From: JANLQX01 sp031406385
GTDB lineage: Bacteria; Actinomycetota; Acidimicrobiia; Acidimicrobiales; JANYDT01
Assembly (NCBI GenBank): GCA_031406385.1
Contig: JANOHI010000004.1
Coordinates: forward strand, 1 to 19,145
Length of the DNA stretch: 19,145 bases
Direction: 5' to 3'
Numbering within the stretch: position 1 is the first letter of the stretch; the number at the start of each line of letters is the position of its first letter. Both the position numbers and the translations under genes were made by a program. The notes under the pieces are model-generated. The model had not been told where the DNA came from. It saw only the letters and a list, made by a program, of their open reading frames with translations, and made no database searches. Shown here one piece after another: positions 1 through 7,097 of this stretch.

Positions 1-1489
1 GCTCGATGCGGCGGCGCTCGTCGTGTTGTGCGCCGACGAGCCTCGATCGCGATTGGCGGACCTCCACGAGTCGCACTGCCAGCTCGGCGCGTAGGGCGGC
101 GTTGTCGAGCTCGGTCGCGGCTGCGGCGAACACGGTGTCGGCCAGTCGCCGGTCGATCCGCTCGGTGTCGTAGACGACACGCGCGATGACCCGTGTGCCC
201 CGGCGGACTTCGTCACCGTTGGGCGGTGCGTCGTTGGCGACACCATCGGCATCAATCCAACGCCGTTGTGGGGGGTTCCCGTCCTCGACGGGGAACAGCA
301 CGTCGAGCGCCTCGTCGCCCAGCGCCTCGCGCAGCACCCCGGTCAGATCGGTGATCGGTGTCGAGGCATCGAGATGGCGCTGCAGCACGGCGAGCGCGTC
401 GTAGCGCCGTCGATCGAAGCGACGATCCAGACGGTCCTGCAGGAACCGTCGAGCCGGTGTGAACACTGCGACGGCTGCCACTGTTGCGATCGCCACCGAG
501 ACCGGCGAGTCCGCCCGGTTCCTCCCGAACACTGCACCGATCGTCACGGTGATGACGAGGAACACTCCGACCAAAACGCCCGACAGCAGCGTGTGGGCGA
601 GCACCCGGCTGAGGAGCCGCTCGACGTCGAAAAGCCGGTAGCGCGAGATGCCGAGTCCTGCCCCGAGCGGGAGCAGTGCGATCAGCGGTGCGGTGAACAA
701 CAACGGTCCAATGTCGCTTCCGGTCCGGGCCGTCACGAACGCGCCCGCGAGGAGCACAGGCATCGGCACAGCGAAGATGGCAAACCAGAGCAGCTGAAGG
801 CGTTCGACCCCCCGGGCCCGTCGGAAGCGGAGGAGCAGCGACCAGACCGCCACGAGAACACCAAGACCGAGGACTGACGCCGCGAGGGCGCTGACTGTCT
901 TGAGCGGACCGCCGAGCGGCCCTGCCGCCATCGGATTGCGGACCGCCTCGAACGGGTGATCGAGCTGCCGGTCAGAGAACAGCGCTGCCACAACTGTGAC
1001 GAACGCTGCGATCACGGTCACCCGGAGCATGATCCCGAAGCGCCCGCTCACCGGGCGGCCGGTGGGCGTCAGGTGCAGGACCGCGGCGACGATCCCCAAC
1101 CAGGACACCCACGTCAACGAACCCACGACGACGACCGCGTCCGCTCCCGGGAGCGACCCTGGCCGGACGATCACCCCCTCGAGGGAGTAGACGTCGATCG
1201 GAACAACCACTGCGACCGCGAAGCCCAGCCCGAGCAGCAGCCACCCCACCGGGTGCTCGGGGCGGCGTATCGCGACAGCGCCGCCCACGAGACACGACGC
1301 GGCGATCATCAGGACGAAGGCTGCGATCACGGTCCCCGAGGCCGTCAAGTCGGCGCGACCGACCGAACGCAGCCGAGCATCGTCGGCCACGCCGACTCCG
1401 ATCGCAAGTGCGCTTGCGAGGATTACCGCGACAACGATCAGCGTCGGACCGCGGCGACGCCCGACGAACGATCGAGTGACGGGGCGCAT
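1..1489 (-). CDS. NarL-type membrane sensor histidine kinase, 3' end outside window
   Basis: Translating the reverse complement from the ATG at 1489 gives an open frame of about 496 residues to the window edge. It starts MRPVTRSFVGRRRGP and has about ten hydrophobic segments, then the motif SRYRLFDVERLLSRVLAH, more membrane segments, and a basic linker (FLQDRLDRRFDRRRYDA) leading to a coiled region. The last visible residues, LVGAQHDERRRIE, are what normally precedes the HisKA_3 H-box (RDLHDG), so the phospho-acceptor and ATPase domains lie off the edge. Such kinases sense membrane or envelope signals and phosphorylate LuxR-type regulators; the partner is not in the window. The frame remains open upstream to 1667, so a longer N-terminus cannot be excluded; ATG 1489 was chosen as the first ATG. 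A tiny ATG-AAG-TGA sits at 1497-1489 and its TGATG overlaps the chosen start, with GGAGG 7 nt before it. The gene is divergent from the operon at 1649. Confidence 0.85.
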   Translation of the reverse strand, partial: MRPVTRSFVGRRRGPTLIVVAVILASALAIGVGVADDARLRSVGRADLTASGTVIAAFVLMIAASCLVGGAVAIRRPEHPVGWLLLGLGFAVAVVVPIDVYSLEGVIVRPGSLPGADAVVVVGSLTWVSWLGIVAAVLHLTPTGRPVSGRFGIMLRVTVIAAFVTVVAALFSDRQLDHPFEAVRNPMAAGPLGGPLKTVSALAASVLGLGVLVAVWSLLLRFRRARGVERLQLLWFAIFAVPMPVLLAGAFVTARTGSDIGPLLFTAPLIALLPLGAGLGISRYRLFDVERLLSRVLAHTLLSGVLVGVFLVITVTIGAVFGRNRADSPVSVAIATVAAVAVFTPARRFLQDRLDRRFDRRRYDALAVLQRHLDASTPITDLTGVLREALGDEALDVLFPVEDGNPPQRRWIDADGVANDAPPNGDEVRRGTRVIARVVYDTERIDRRLADTVFAAAATELDNAALRAELAVRLVEVRQSRSRLVGAQHDERRRIE

Positions 1490-1521
1490 CACTTCATCGT
1501 CGCGCCTCCGGACGCCGTCCG

Positions 1522-1541
1522 CCTCCGTGGCAACACGGAGG
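1522..1541. promoter_or_regulatory. Perfect 8-bp hairpin with GCAA loop between divergent genes
   Basis: CCTCCGTG (1522-1529), loop GCAA, CACGGAGG (1534-1541). This is a perfect inverted repeat in the 159-bp gap between the sensor kinase and the membrane-protein operon. GCAA is a GNRA tetraloop if transcribed rightward. It could be an operator or a leader hairpin; no T-run supports a terminator. Confidence 0.5.
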
Positions 1542-1612
1542 ACGATTCCCAGGTGGGCACCGATGACCCCGTGCCGCTCGCCCGTCACCGTGGACAACGC
1601 CAACGCAACCGA

Positions 1613-1628
1613 CGGTTCCACCGAACCG
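1613..1628 (+). promoter_or_regulatory. Leader hairpin just upstream of the ribosome binding site
   Basis: CGGTTC (1613-1618), loop CACC, GAACCG (1623-1628): a perfect 6-bp inverted repeat ending 6 nt before the AAAAGGAG site (1635-1642) of the membrane-protein gene. If it is in the mRNA it would shape access to that site. Confidence 0.4.
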
Positions 1629-1648
1629 GATCCCAAAAGGAGCACCGT

Positions 1649-2332
1649 ATGTCCGCCAGCATCGCCGCCTCACCCCGGGGGCCAGCAACTGCCCGCCTCG
1701 TTCCCTTGATCGGGGTCGCCTTCTCGGTCCTGTTCATCGGCAGCTTCCTCGCCGGCGGCAGCAGTGCCGAACCGACTACGCCCGGAGCCGAGGTGATCGC
1801 CAAACACAGCCAGAGCGACACCGCGCAGCTCGTCACCGGCACGGCAGCGACGATCGCCGCAATCGCGCTCGTGTTCTTTGGAGCATGGCTCCGTGGCGCC
1901 CTCCGCGAGCGGTCCCGCACAAACACTTGGCTGGCGGACGCGGCGTTCGCCGGCACCGTGCTCCAGGCCCTCACGCTGAGCCTGTTCGTGGCATCTGCCC
2001 ATGCCGTGCAGGACGGTATCGACTCCGGCCAGCCAATCATCGCCCAGTCACTGAACATCGCAGACGGGAACACCTTCTTCCCCTCGATGCTCGCCCTCGC
2101 CTGCGTGCTCATTGCCACCGGCGTCAGCTCGCTCTCGGGCGGACTTCTCCCGAAGTGGTTGGCCGTCGTCTCAGTCGTCCTCGGCGTGATGGCACCGCTC
2201 GGCAAGGCGGGGTTCGCACCCTTCATGCTCTTCCCGGTCTGGGTCGCAGTCGTCGCCGTGCTCGGATCCCGAGGGCCTTCCGAGGCATCTGCCGATGTCG
2301 TCTCCGTCCGTCCGATCGCCCAGGGAGCCTGA
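1649..2332 (+). CDS. Multi-pass membrane protein of unknown function
   Basis: 227 residues starting MSASIAASPRGPATAR. ATG 1649 was chosen because AAAAGGAG lies 6 nt before it. Five to six hydrophobic helices are visible: LVPLIGVAFSVLFIGSFLAG, a second around GTAATIAAIALVFFGAWL, a third around AGTVLQALTLSLFVASAHAV, then MLALACVLIATGVSSL, LAVVSVVLGVMAPLG and a last one near the C-terminus. The first extracytoplasmic loop carries a GGSSAEPTTPGAEV stretch. I do not recognise a named family with confidence; it resembles small integral membrane proteins of the DUF4386 kind in layout only. The stop is one base before the ATG of the next gene, so the two are surely co-transcribed and probably translationally coupled. 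The kinase divergent to it may control it, but that is only inferred from position. Confidence 0.85.
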   Translation: MSASIAASPRGPATARLVPLIGVAFSVLFIGSFLAGGSSAEPTTPGAEVIAKHSQSDTAQLVTGTAATIAAIALVFFGAWLRGALRERSRTNTWLADAAFAGTVLQALTLSLFVASAHAVQDGIDSGQPIIAQSLNIADGNTFFPSMLALACVLIATGVSSLSGGLLPKWLAVVSVVLGVMAPLGKAGFAPFMLFPVWVAVVAVLGSRGPSEASADVVSVRPIAQGA

Positions 2333-2333
2333 C

Positions 2334-3239
2334 ATGCGAGCCCGGACTTCCTCCGTGTCCCGAGTCCGTTCCGTCGTCATCTCGCTCACCGTGCTCGCCG
2401 CACTGTCCGGGCTTGGCGCCTGCAGCAGCGATAGCGACAGCACGACCACTCCCGCCGCCACTGAGGCCGCTGTCGCGTCCCTGACCGAGCCGGTTGGGGC
2501 CCCCGCGGCCGATACCAACGCGGCGTCGCCGACCTTCGACCCCGTCGGCTATTGCAAGGCGTCACTGGCCATCGAGGTCGCACCCGGCCCCGACATCGAC
2601 TTCGCCACGGCAACACGCGAACAGATGGCTACCGGGATGAAGGCCTATGCCACCGGCACCATGCTCCCCCTATTGGAGGACGTCGCCAAGGCCGCGCCAC
2701 CGGAGCTCGACGCTGCGGTCTCGACGTTCCGGACCCAGCTCCAGAAGCTGGCCGAAACTGGCGACCCGTCGGTGTTCAGCGACCCGGCGCTCGAGGCCGC
2801 CGGCGCCACGGCCCACACCTTCGACCTCGCAACGTGCAAGTGGAACACCGTGAACGTCGAACTCCAGGACTACTCATTCGCCAATGCCCCGGCGACGTTG
2901 CCCGCCGGGGTCGTCAACATCGAAGTCAAGAACGCCGGCAAGGAGATCCACGAGCTGACCATCCTGCGTCGCAACGACGGCGTCACGCAGTCATTCGCAG
3001 ACATCCTGAAGCTGCCGCAGGACGAGGGACAGAAACTCGTCAGCCAGGCGGGTGGCCTGCAGGGAACGGTCGAACCATCACGATCGGACTATCTGATCGC
3101 TGACCTACAGCCCGGGACCTACGCCTTCGTCTGCTTCATTCCGAAGGGCTCCACGTCATCAGAGGCCATGGACAACGCAGCCGAGGACGCCCCACCCCAC
3201 GCCATGCTCGGCATGGTTCACGAGTTCACCGTCGAGTGA
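2334..3239 (+). CDS. Secreted lipoprotein with C-terminal cupredoxin-like domain
   Basis: 301 residues. A signal peptide ends in a lipobox LGAC (Cys30), followed by a Ser/Thr/Asp-rich linker, so the protein should be anchored outside the membrane. Residues 70-165 are mostly helical and hold Cys74; Cys168 follows, a possible disulfide. Residues about 172-301 look like a cupredoxin beta-sandwich: VELQDYSFANAPATLPAGVV, then KEIHELTI (His206), QPGTYAFVCFIP (Cys267), and PHAMLGMVHEF (His289, Met291, Met294, His296). His, Cys, His and Met in this order are the usual ligands of type 1 copper, so copper binding and electron transfer or copper handling are plausible but not shown. ATG 2334 is preferred over an in-frame ATG at 2295 because GGGAG (2323-2327) lies 6 nt ahead and the lipobox is then at normal distance. 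It is coupled to the membrane-protein gene (1-nt gap). Confidence 0.85.
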   Translation: MRARTSSVSRVRSVVISLTVLAALSGLGACSSDSDSTTTPAATEAAVASLTEPVGAPAADTNAASPTFDPVGYCKASLAIEVAPGPDIDFATATREQMATGMKAYATGTMLPLLEDVAKAAPPELDAAVSTFRTQLQKLAETGDPSVFSDPALEAAGATAHTFDLATCKWNTVNVELQDYSFANAPATLPAGVVNIEVKNAGKEIHELTILRRNDGVTQSFADILKLPQDEGQKLVSQAGGLQGTVEPSRSDYLIADLQPGTYAFVCFIPKGSTSSEAMDNAAEDAPPHAMLGMVHEFTVE

Positions 3240-3278
3240 CAGTTCGATTGTTCCACCACGGCGGTCATCGGAACTTCG

Positions 3279-3334
3279 GTCACAGTTCGTCTGTCACGGT
3301 TCGTCTGTCACGGTTCGTCGGTCACGGTCGTCGT
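3279..3334. repeat. Four tandem copies of a 14-bp unit
   Basis: Four head-to-tail copies start at 3279, 3293, 3307 and 3321, with consensus GTCACGGTTCGTCT. Copies 1-3 differ from it by at most one base; the fourth is degenerate. The array lies 40 bp after the cupredoxin lipoprotein stop, in a gap between convergent genes. No open frame explains it. Confidence 0.85.
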
Positions 3335-3401
3335 GGACTCTTGTCGGTAGGAGTTCGTGAACTCTCGTCGGTAGGAGTCGTGAACTCTCGTCGGGAGGAG
3401 G
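3335..3401. repeat. Three tandem copies of a 23-24-bp unit
   Basis: Copies start at 3335 (24 bp), 3359 (23 bp) and 3382 (partial, about 20 bp). Each begins GAACTCTCGTCGG or a close variant and continues TAGGAG(T)TCGT. The first junction forms a perfect inverted repeat GAGTTC-GT-GAACTC at 3351-3364. The block directly abuts the 14-bp array; together they fill most of the 180-bp gap 3240-3419. Confidence 0.8.
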
Positions 3402-3419
3402 AACCGTGACGTCGGGTGA

Positions 3420-3995
3420 TCAGACCCGCTGCAGCGTGCCTGTTGCGGTCATGCGGAACTCGATGGTCGCCTTGCCGGCCCGGCACGAGACGGTTGCGCC
3501 GACGGGGAGCCCGACGAATGCCGCCATGTCGCACGTGGCGCCCGATCCCGCAAGCGACTCGAGGCGTCGTCTGCTTACGATGGGGAAAGTCGGCCGGGCG
3601 TCGAGGGCGCCGGTGGGCGTGAGCGTGACGAGCCATCCGACGATGCTCTTGTCAAACGCCACGAGGCACTGCAGGGTCAGGCCGACCTTGGGCTTCTCGA
3701 CCGGTGGGCAGCTTGGCTTGCCGAGCCGGGCGCCGAGGGTCGTCGCCACCGGTGTGGCACTCGCCGTGACCGCGGCACTCACCTGCTTCGCGCCGGACTT
3801 GCCGGTGAAGGGGGGTGCCGTGGTCGTCGACGACTTCGATGATGCGCCCAACGTAGGGGAGGCGCTCGTCATCGCCCAGCCCGCCATCAGGACGGCCGCC
3901 GCCGTCATCGCAGCGGCATGACTCACGGAACGGCGCACGTTCACCAGCTTGGCCCCAACCCGTGAAGGTCGTAGCCGCCGAACGGCCTGCGACAT
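3420..3995 (-). CDS. Secreted protein with two DUF4333-like repeats
   Basis: 191 residues, ATG at 3995. The basic N-terminus is followed by a hydrophobic stretch (about residues 25-50, around AAAMTAAAVLMAGWAMTSAS) that reads as a signal peptide or anchor, then a Ser/Thr linker. The rest shows two similar units with paired cysteines. The first has Cys96 and Cys110 around KVGLTLQC, then VGWLVTLTPTGAL; the second has Cys155 and Cys171 around PVGATVSC, then TIEFRMTATGTL. This C...VGATxxC...VTV pattern is that of DUF4333, common in actinobacterial envelope lipoproteins, so export with two disulfides is likely. Its biochemical role is unknown. Its start lies 26 bp from the hisF start on the other strand, so the two genes share a very short divergent control region. 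I see no clear Shine-Dalgarno or -10 box for it. Confidence 0.75.
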   Translation of the reverse strand: MSQAVRRLRPSRVGAKLVNVRRSVSHAAAMTAAAVLMAGWAMTSASPTLGASSKSSTTTAPPFTGKSGAKQVSAAVTASATPVATTLGARLGKPSCPPVEKPKVGLTLQCLVAFDKSIVGWLVTLTPTGALDARPTFPIVSRRRLESLAGSGATCDMAAFVGLPVGATVSCRAGKATIEFRMTATGTLQRV

Positions 3996-4009
3996 AGGGA
4001 GCCGGCGCG

Positions 4010-4015
4010 TACGGT
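4010..4015 (+). promoter_or_regulatory. -10 box for leaderless hisF
   Basis: TACGGT ends 6 nt before GTG 4022. The GGAGG at 4016-4020 is only 1 nt from the GTG, too close to act as a normal ribosome binding site, which favours a transcript starting at or near the GTG. No convincing -35 was seen. Confidence 0.55.
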
Positions 4016-4021
4016 GGAGGG

Positions 4022-4795
4022 GTGCGAAGCGTCCGTGTCATCCCCTGCCTCGACGTCGAACGCGGCCGAGTTGTCAAGGGCGTGAACTTCGTCGGCCTGC
4101 GTGATGCCGGTGATCCGGTCGAGCTGGCCGCCCGCTACGACGCCGAGGGAGCCGATGAGCTCGTGTTCCTCGACATCACTGCGTCGTCGGACAATCGTGA
4201 GACCGTGTACGACGTGGTCGCCCGGACCGCGGAGACGGTGTTCATCCCGTTGACCGTCGGCGGGGGCGTCCGCACCGTTGATGATGCGCGTCGACTGCTG
4301 CGCTCCGGCGCCGACAAGGTGTCGTCGAATTCTGCCGCCGTCGCCCGGCCGCAGTTGATCGACGAGATCGCCACCGAATTCGGTACACAGTGCGCGGTTG
4401 TCGCTATCGACGCCCGCGCATGGTCCGATGGCCGTCCGGGATGGGAGGTGTTCGTCCACGGAGGACGTACCCCGACGGGTATCGATGCCCTTGCGTGGGC
4501 TGACGAAGTTGCCCGCCGGGGTGCTGGCGAGATCCTGCTCACCTCGATGGACCGCGACGGCACACGCGATGGATTTGATCTTCCGCTGACCCGGGCCATC
4601 GTCGACGCCGTCGACATCCCGGTGATCGCCAGTGGGGGCGTCGGCTCGCTCGATCACCTTGTCGACGGCGCGCTGATCGCCGGTGCCGACGCGGTGCTTG
4701 CGGCATCGATCTTCCACTTCGGTGAGCACACCATCGGTGAAGCGAAAGCCGTGCTCTCGGCGGCCGGAGTCATCGTTCGTCCATGGCAACGCTGA
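4022..4795 (+). CDS. hisF: Imidazole glycerol phosphate synthase cyclase subunit HisF
   Basis: 257 residues. HisF uses ammonia delivered by the glutaminase HisH to turn PRFAR into imidazole glycerol phosphate and AICAR, in cytosolic histidine synthesis. The (beta-alpha)8 barrel starts VRSVRVIPCLDVERG, and the two catalytic aspartates are in the standard places: Asp11 (PCLDV) and Asp130 (VVAIDARAW). Phosphate-binding loops LTVGGGVRT and IASGGVGSL are intact, and length is normal for the family. The GTG start is the only one possible, because an in-frame TAG lies at 3995-3997 and no other start codon falls between. The frame runs 26 bases into the end of the HelD-like gene on the opposite strand. 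hisI, often its neighbour in actinobacteria, is 7.3 kb away here; hisH and hisA are not in the window. Confidence 0.97.
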   Translation: MRSVRVIPCLDVERGRVVKGVNFVGLRDAGDPVELAARYDAEGADELVFLDITASSDNRETVYDVVARTAETVFIPLTVGGGVRTVDDARRLLRSGADKVSSNSAAVARPQLIDEIATEFGTQCAVVAIDARAWSDGRPGWEVFVHGGRTPTGIDALAWADEVARRGAGEILLTSMDRDGTRDGFDLPLTRAIVDAVDIPVIASGGVGSLDHLVDGALIAGADAVLAASIFHFGEHTIGEAKAVLSAAGVIVRPWQR

Positions 4796-6884
4796 ACCGC
4801 TCCGCCGAATCGCGCGTCGACGACGACAGGTCGATGTTGAGCAGAGGAACAGACGCGGACGTGATGATCGCGAGCTCCTGAACCGCTCGGGTCAACGCCA
4901 CGTAGAGCACGCGTGCGCCACGATCTTCGTCGATGATGAGAGAAGGTTCGACCACGATCACTTCGTCGAATTCGAGTCCCTTCGATGCCCGCGCGCTGAG
5001 GAGCGACACGCCGCCGGCCAGCACGGCTCCGGGGATCCGTCCGTCGGTGAAGGCCACGCCATGGGCATTGAGCGCCGCCGCCAGATCATCGAGGAGAGCA
5101 TCGGCGGCCAACACGGCAAGTGACGCGCGAGTGGACTGTCTGGCGAGCGACGCGCACCGCTGAACCGCGGCATCGACGGTCGGCGCCGTGACGATCACCG
5201 GTACCCGGCCCTGCTCGCGCACGGACTTCGCCGGGCGCACGTTGGGTGCTGCGACCGGCAACAGGCGATTGGCGACGTCGAGGATTGGTGCCGGAACGCG
5301 GTAACCCATGGTGAGTTCGGCGACGCGTCCGTGCGGTGGACGTCCGTCGGCGAGACGAAGCTCGCTGAGCGCGTCGTCCCAACGTTGCTGACCGCCGACG
5401 GCCGTCGACTGAGCGAGGTCGCCGAGAATCGTGAGCGACCGTGCGGGGGAGCGACGGGCGATGACCCGGAACTCCATGGCCGAGAGGTCCTGTGCCTCGT
5501 CGACGACGATGTGGGTGAAGGCACGGCTCACACCTGAGGTCAACGCTTCGGCCTCGTCGAGCAAAGCCAACTCCGGACGGCTCCACCGCTGATCGGCAAC
5601 GGCGGTCGGAATGCTCCGCCGCAACAGGGTCTGTTCGCCCGGCGACAGCACACCGGACGCCGCGTGCGCGAGTGCCGAGCGACCGGTCAGCAATGACCGG
5701 ACGACGGTATGCGCGCTGAGGTTCGGCCACAGCCGGTCGAACCAGGACTTGAATGGCTTGCCGGTGCGAAGGTCGTCGACGAAGCCGACGTTGCGAGCCG
5801 GATCGGCATCCGTACGCGCGCTGAACGATTTCCACGCGGCCGCAACGAGCTGATCACGAAGGACGTCGCGGCCGACGTTGGTCGGCAGGCGGCGCCCCCT
5901 GACGTCGTCGAGCTGGGCCCGCACATCGTCGGCCGACAGGCGGGCGATGCCGAAGATCGTGGGCGCCTCGAGCGGAAGCACGTCGCGCCCGATCCGGGCC
6001 GCCACGGCCGCAGCGATCACCAGAGCCATCCGGCCGTCGCCTTTGAGTGCGGCGACCTCGGGAGGGTCGACGTGCCCGACCCGGTAGCGGCGGAGCAGCA
6101 ACTCCACTGTGGTCTGCACCACGCTGCTCTCACCGAGCGACGGCAGGACCTCAGAGATGTACGCGAGGAACAGCGGGTTCGGGCCGACGACCAGCAGTGG
6201 GGCTCGGCGGAACAGCTCGCGGTGCTCGTAGAGCAGGAACGCCGCGCGGTGCAGGCCGACCGCCGTCTTGCCCGTGCCCGGTCCGCCCTGGACGATGATC
6301 AGATCGTTGAGGGGAGCGCGGATGATTTCGTCCTGCTCAGCCTGGATGGTGGCGACGATGTCGCGCATTGCACCCGAGCGCGCCCGGTCAAGCTCGGCGA
6401 GCAGCGGATCGGGGACCCCGCCACCCTCGGCGTGGGCGTCGGGGTCGTCGAAGTGCTCGTCGAAGAACCCGGCGAGAACCTCACCATCGGACGCGAAGCG
6501 CCGGCGCAGGATGAGGCCCAGCGGATCGGCCCAGGTGGCCCGGTAGAACGGTGCGCTGACGGCGGCGCGCCAGTCGACGACCACCGGGTTCCGCTCGAGA
6601 TCCTCCACGTGGCGCCGGCCCACGTAGTAGCAGGCTCCGTCCTCGTCGTCGATACGCCCGAACGCCAGCGCGCCGACGCCGCGCCGCAGCGACACCAGCC
6701 GTTCCTGCAGCACCGCGTGGATCGCCTTGGCATCGAACGCCGTATCGAGGTGGGCGTCGTGCTGGGCCTGGCGCAGTGTTGCCTCGGCTCGTTCGCGCAT
6801 GGCCACGAGACAGGCCTCGGCGTGGGAGAGGTGCGCTCGCTCGGCGAGGAGTTCGTCGGTCAGCTCCTCGTCGGCGTCGTCCAT
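4770..6884 (-). CDS. HelD-like superfamily 1 ATPase (RNA polymerase-associated type)
   Basis: 704 residues with a complete set of UvrD/HelD motifs: Walker A GGPGTGKT (200-207), DEAQ box VVDEAQDLS (460-468), LGDLAQST (488-494), YRVP (528-531), ASKGLEFDEVIVV (633-645) and YVALTRA (661-667). The N-terminal part begins with a helical, coiled-coil-like segment (residues 5-70), followed by FGRIDDEDGACYYVGRRHVEDLE and VVVDWRAAVSAPFYRAT. That block is characteristic of HelD proteins, which remove RNA polymerase from stalled or rifamycin-bound complexes. It is somewhat shorter than well-studied HelD proteins (about 730-770). ATG 6884 was chosen because the coiled-coil N-terminus begins there; the frame stays open to 7955, but that part reads as low-complexity antisense of the next gene. 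TAGTGT (6896-6901) lies 11 nt before the ATG. A generic SF1 DNA helicase is the alternative. Confidence 0.9.
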   Translation of the reverse strand: MDDADEELTDELLAERAHLSHAEACLVAMRERAEATLRQAQHDAHLDTAFDAKAIHAVLQERLVSLRRGVGALAFGRIDDEDGACYYVGRRHVEDLERNPVVVDWRAAVSAPFYRATWADPLGLILRRRFASDGEVLAGFFDEHFDDPDAHAEGGGVPDPLLAELDRARSGAMRDIVATIQAEQDEIIRAPLNDLIIVQGGPGTGKTAVGLHRAAFLLYEHRELFRRAPLLVVGPNPLFLAYISEVLPSLGESSVVQTTVELLLRRYRVGHVDPPEVAALKGDGRMALVIAAAVAARIGRDVLPLEAPTIFGIARLSADDVRAQLDDVRGRRLPTNVGRDVLRDQLVAAAWKSFSARTDADPARNVGFVDDLRTGKPFKSWFDRLWPNLSAHTVVRSLLTGRSALAHAASGVLSPGEQTLLRRSIPTAVADQRWSRPELALLDEAEALTSGVSRAFTHIVVDEAQDLSAMEFRVIARRSPARSLTILGDLAQSTAVGGQQRWDDALSELRLADGRPPHGRVAELTMGYRVPAPILDVANRLLPVAAPNVRPAKSVREQGRVPVIVTAPTVDAAVQRCASLARQSTRASLAVLAADALLDDLAAALNAHGVAFTDGRIPGAVLAGGVSLLSARASKGLEFDEVIVVEPSLIIDEDRGARVLYVALTRAVQELAIITSASVPLLNIDLSSSTRDSAERFSVAMDER

Positions 6885-6895
6885 AGGGGGAGAAG

Positions 6896-6901
6896 ACACT
6901 A
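6896..6901 (-). promoter_or_regulatory. -10 box for the HelD-like gene
   Basis: On the minus strand TAGTGT is followed by 11 nt and the ATG at 6884, so the transcript would have only a few untranslated bases. No Shine-Dalgarno is visible. Confidence 0.4.
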
Positions 6902-6965
6902 TCCGGCAGGCGCAACCCCCGGGTGAGCGTGCCTTTGTTGTGACTCCGACGGCGGCGGACACAGG

Positions 6966-7028
6966 CGCACCACTCGCCATATGTGGGCACGGCATCGGAG
7001 TCGGTGTACGCCGTGCCCGCGTGGTGCG
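6966..7028. promoter_or_regulatory. Nested inverted repeats in a divergent control region
   Basis: Outer arms CGCACCAC (6966-6973) and GTGGTGCG (7021-7028) enclose inner arms GGGCACGGC (6985-6993) and GCCGTGCCC (7010-7018) around a 16-base loop. All arms are perfect. Within the loop, TCGGAGTC (6995-7002) can instead pair with GACTCCGA at 6942-6949. The element lies between the HelD-like and dioxygenase genes, upstream of both probable -10 boxes. It may be an operator or belong to an unannotated RNA. Confidence 0.55.
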
Positions 7029-7047
7029 TCGTCTCATCGGATTCGAA

Positions 7048-7053
7048 TAGCGT
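7048..7053 (+). promoter_or_regulatory. Probable -10 box of the dioxygenase gene
   Basis: TAGCGT matches the TA(C/G)NGT form seen before other genes here. Transcription starting about 8 nt downstream would give a leader of roughly 37 nt before ATG 7098. Confidence 0.35.
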
Positions 7054-7097
7054 TTGGTGCCTGCTCGTTGTCGACGTAGGTGGTCCAGTTGGACAGA

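Noticed and set aside
956..1648. Open frame on the plus strand running into the membrane-protein gene, suggesting a 458-residue protein
   Set aside because: The upstream part is antisense to the sensor kinase and is rich in Arg/Asp/His with no hydrophobic pattern; a strong ribosome site marks ATG 1649 instead.
1490..1667. Longer N-terminus for the sensor kinase, since the frame is open to 1667
   Set aside because: No ATG occurs there, the sequence is short and overlaps the hairpins and the divergent ribosome site; kept only as an alternative in the entry.
3279..3401. CRISPR array
   Set aside because: Units of 14 and 23-24 bp abut directly, with no unique spacers between copies.
5709..6926. 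405-residue open frame on the plus strand opposite the HelD-like gene
   Set aside because: Composition (Arg, His, Asp, Gln-rich, no motifs) is that of a shadow in high-GC DNA; the minus strand has all ATPase motifs.
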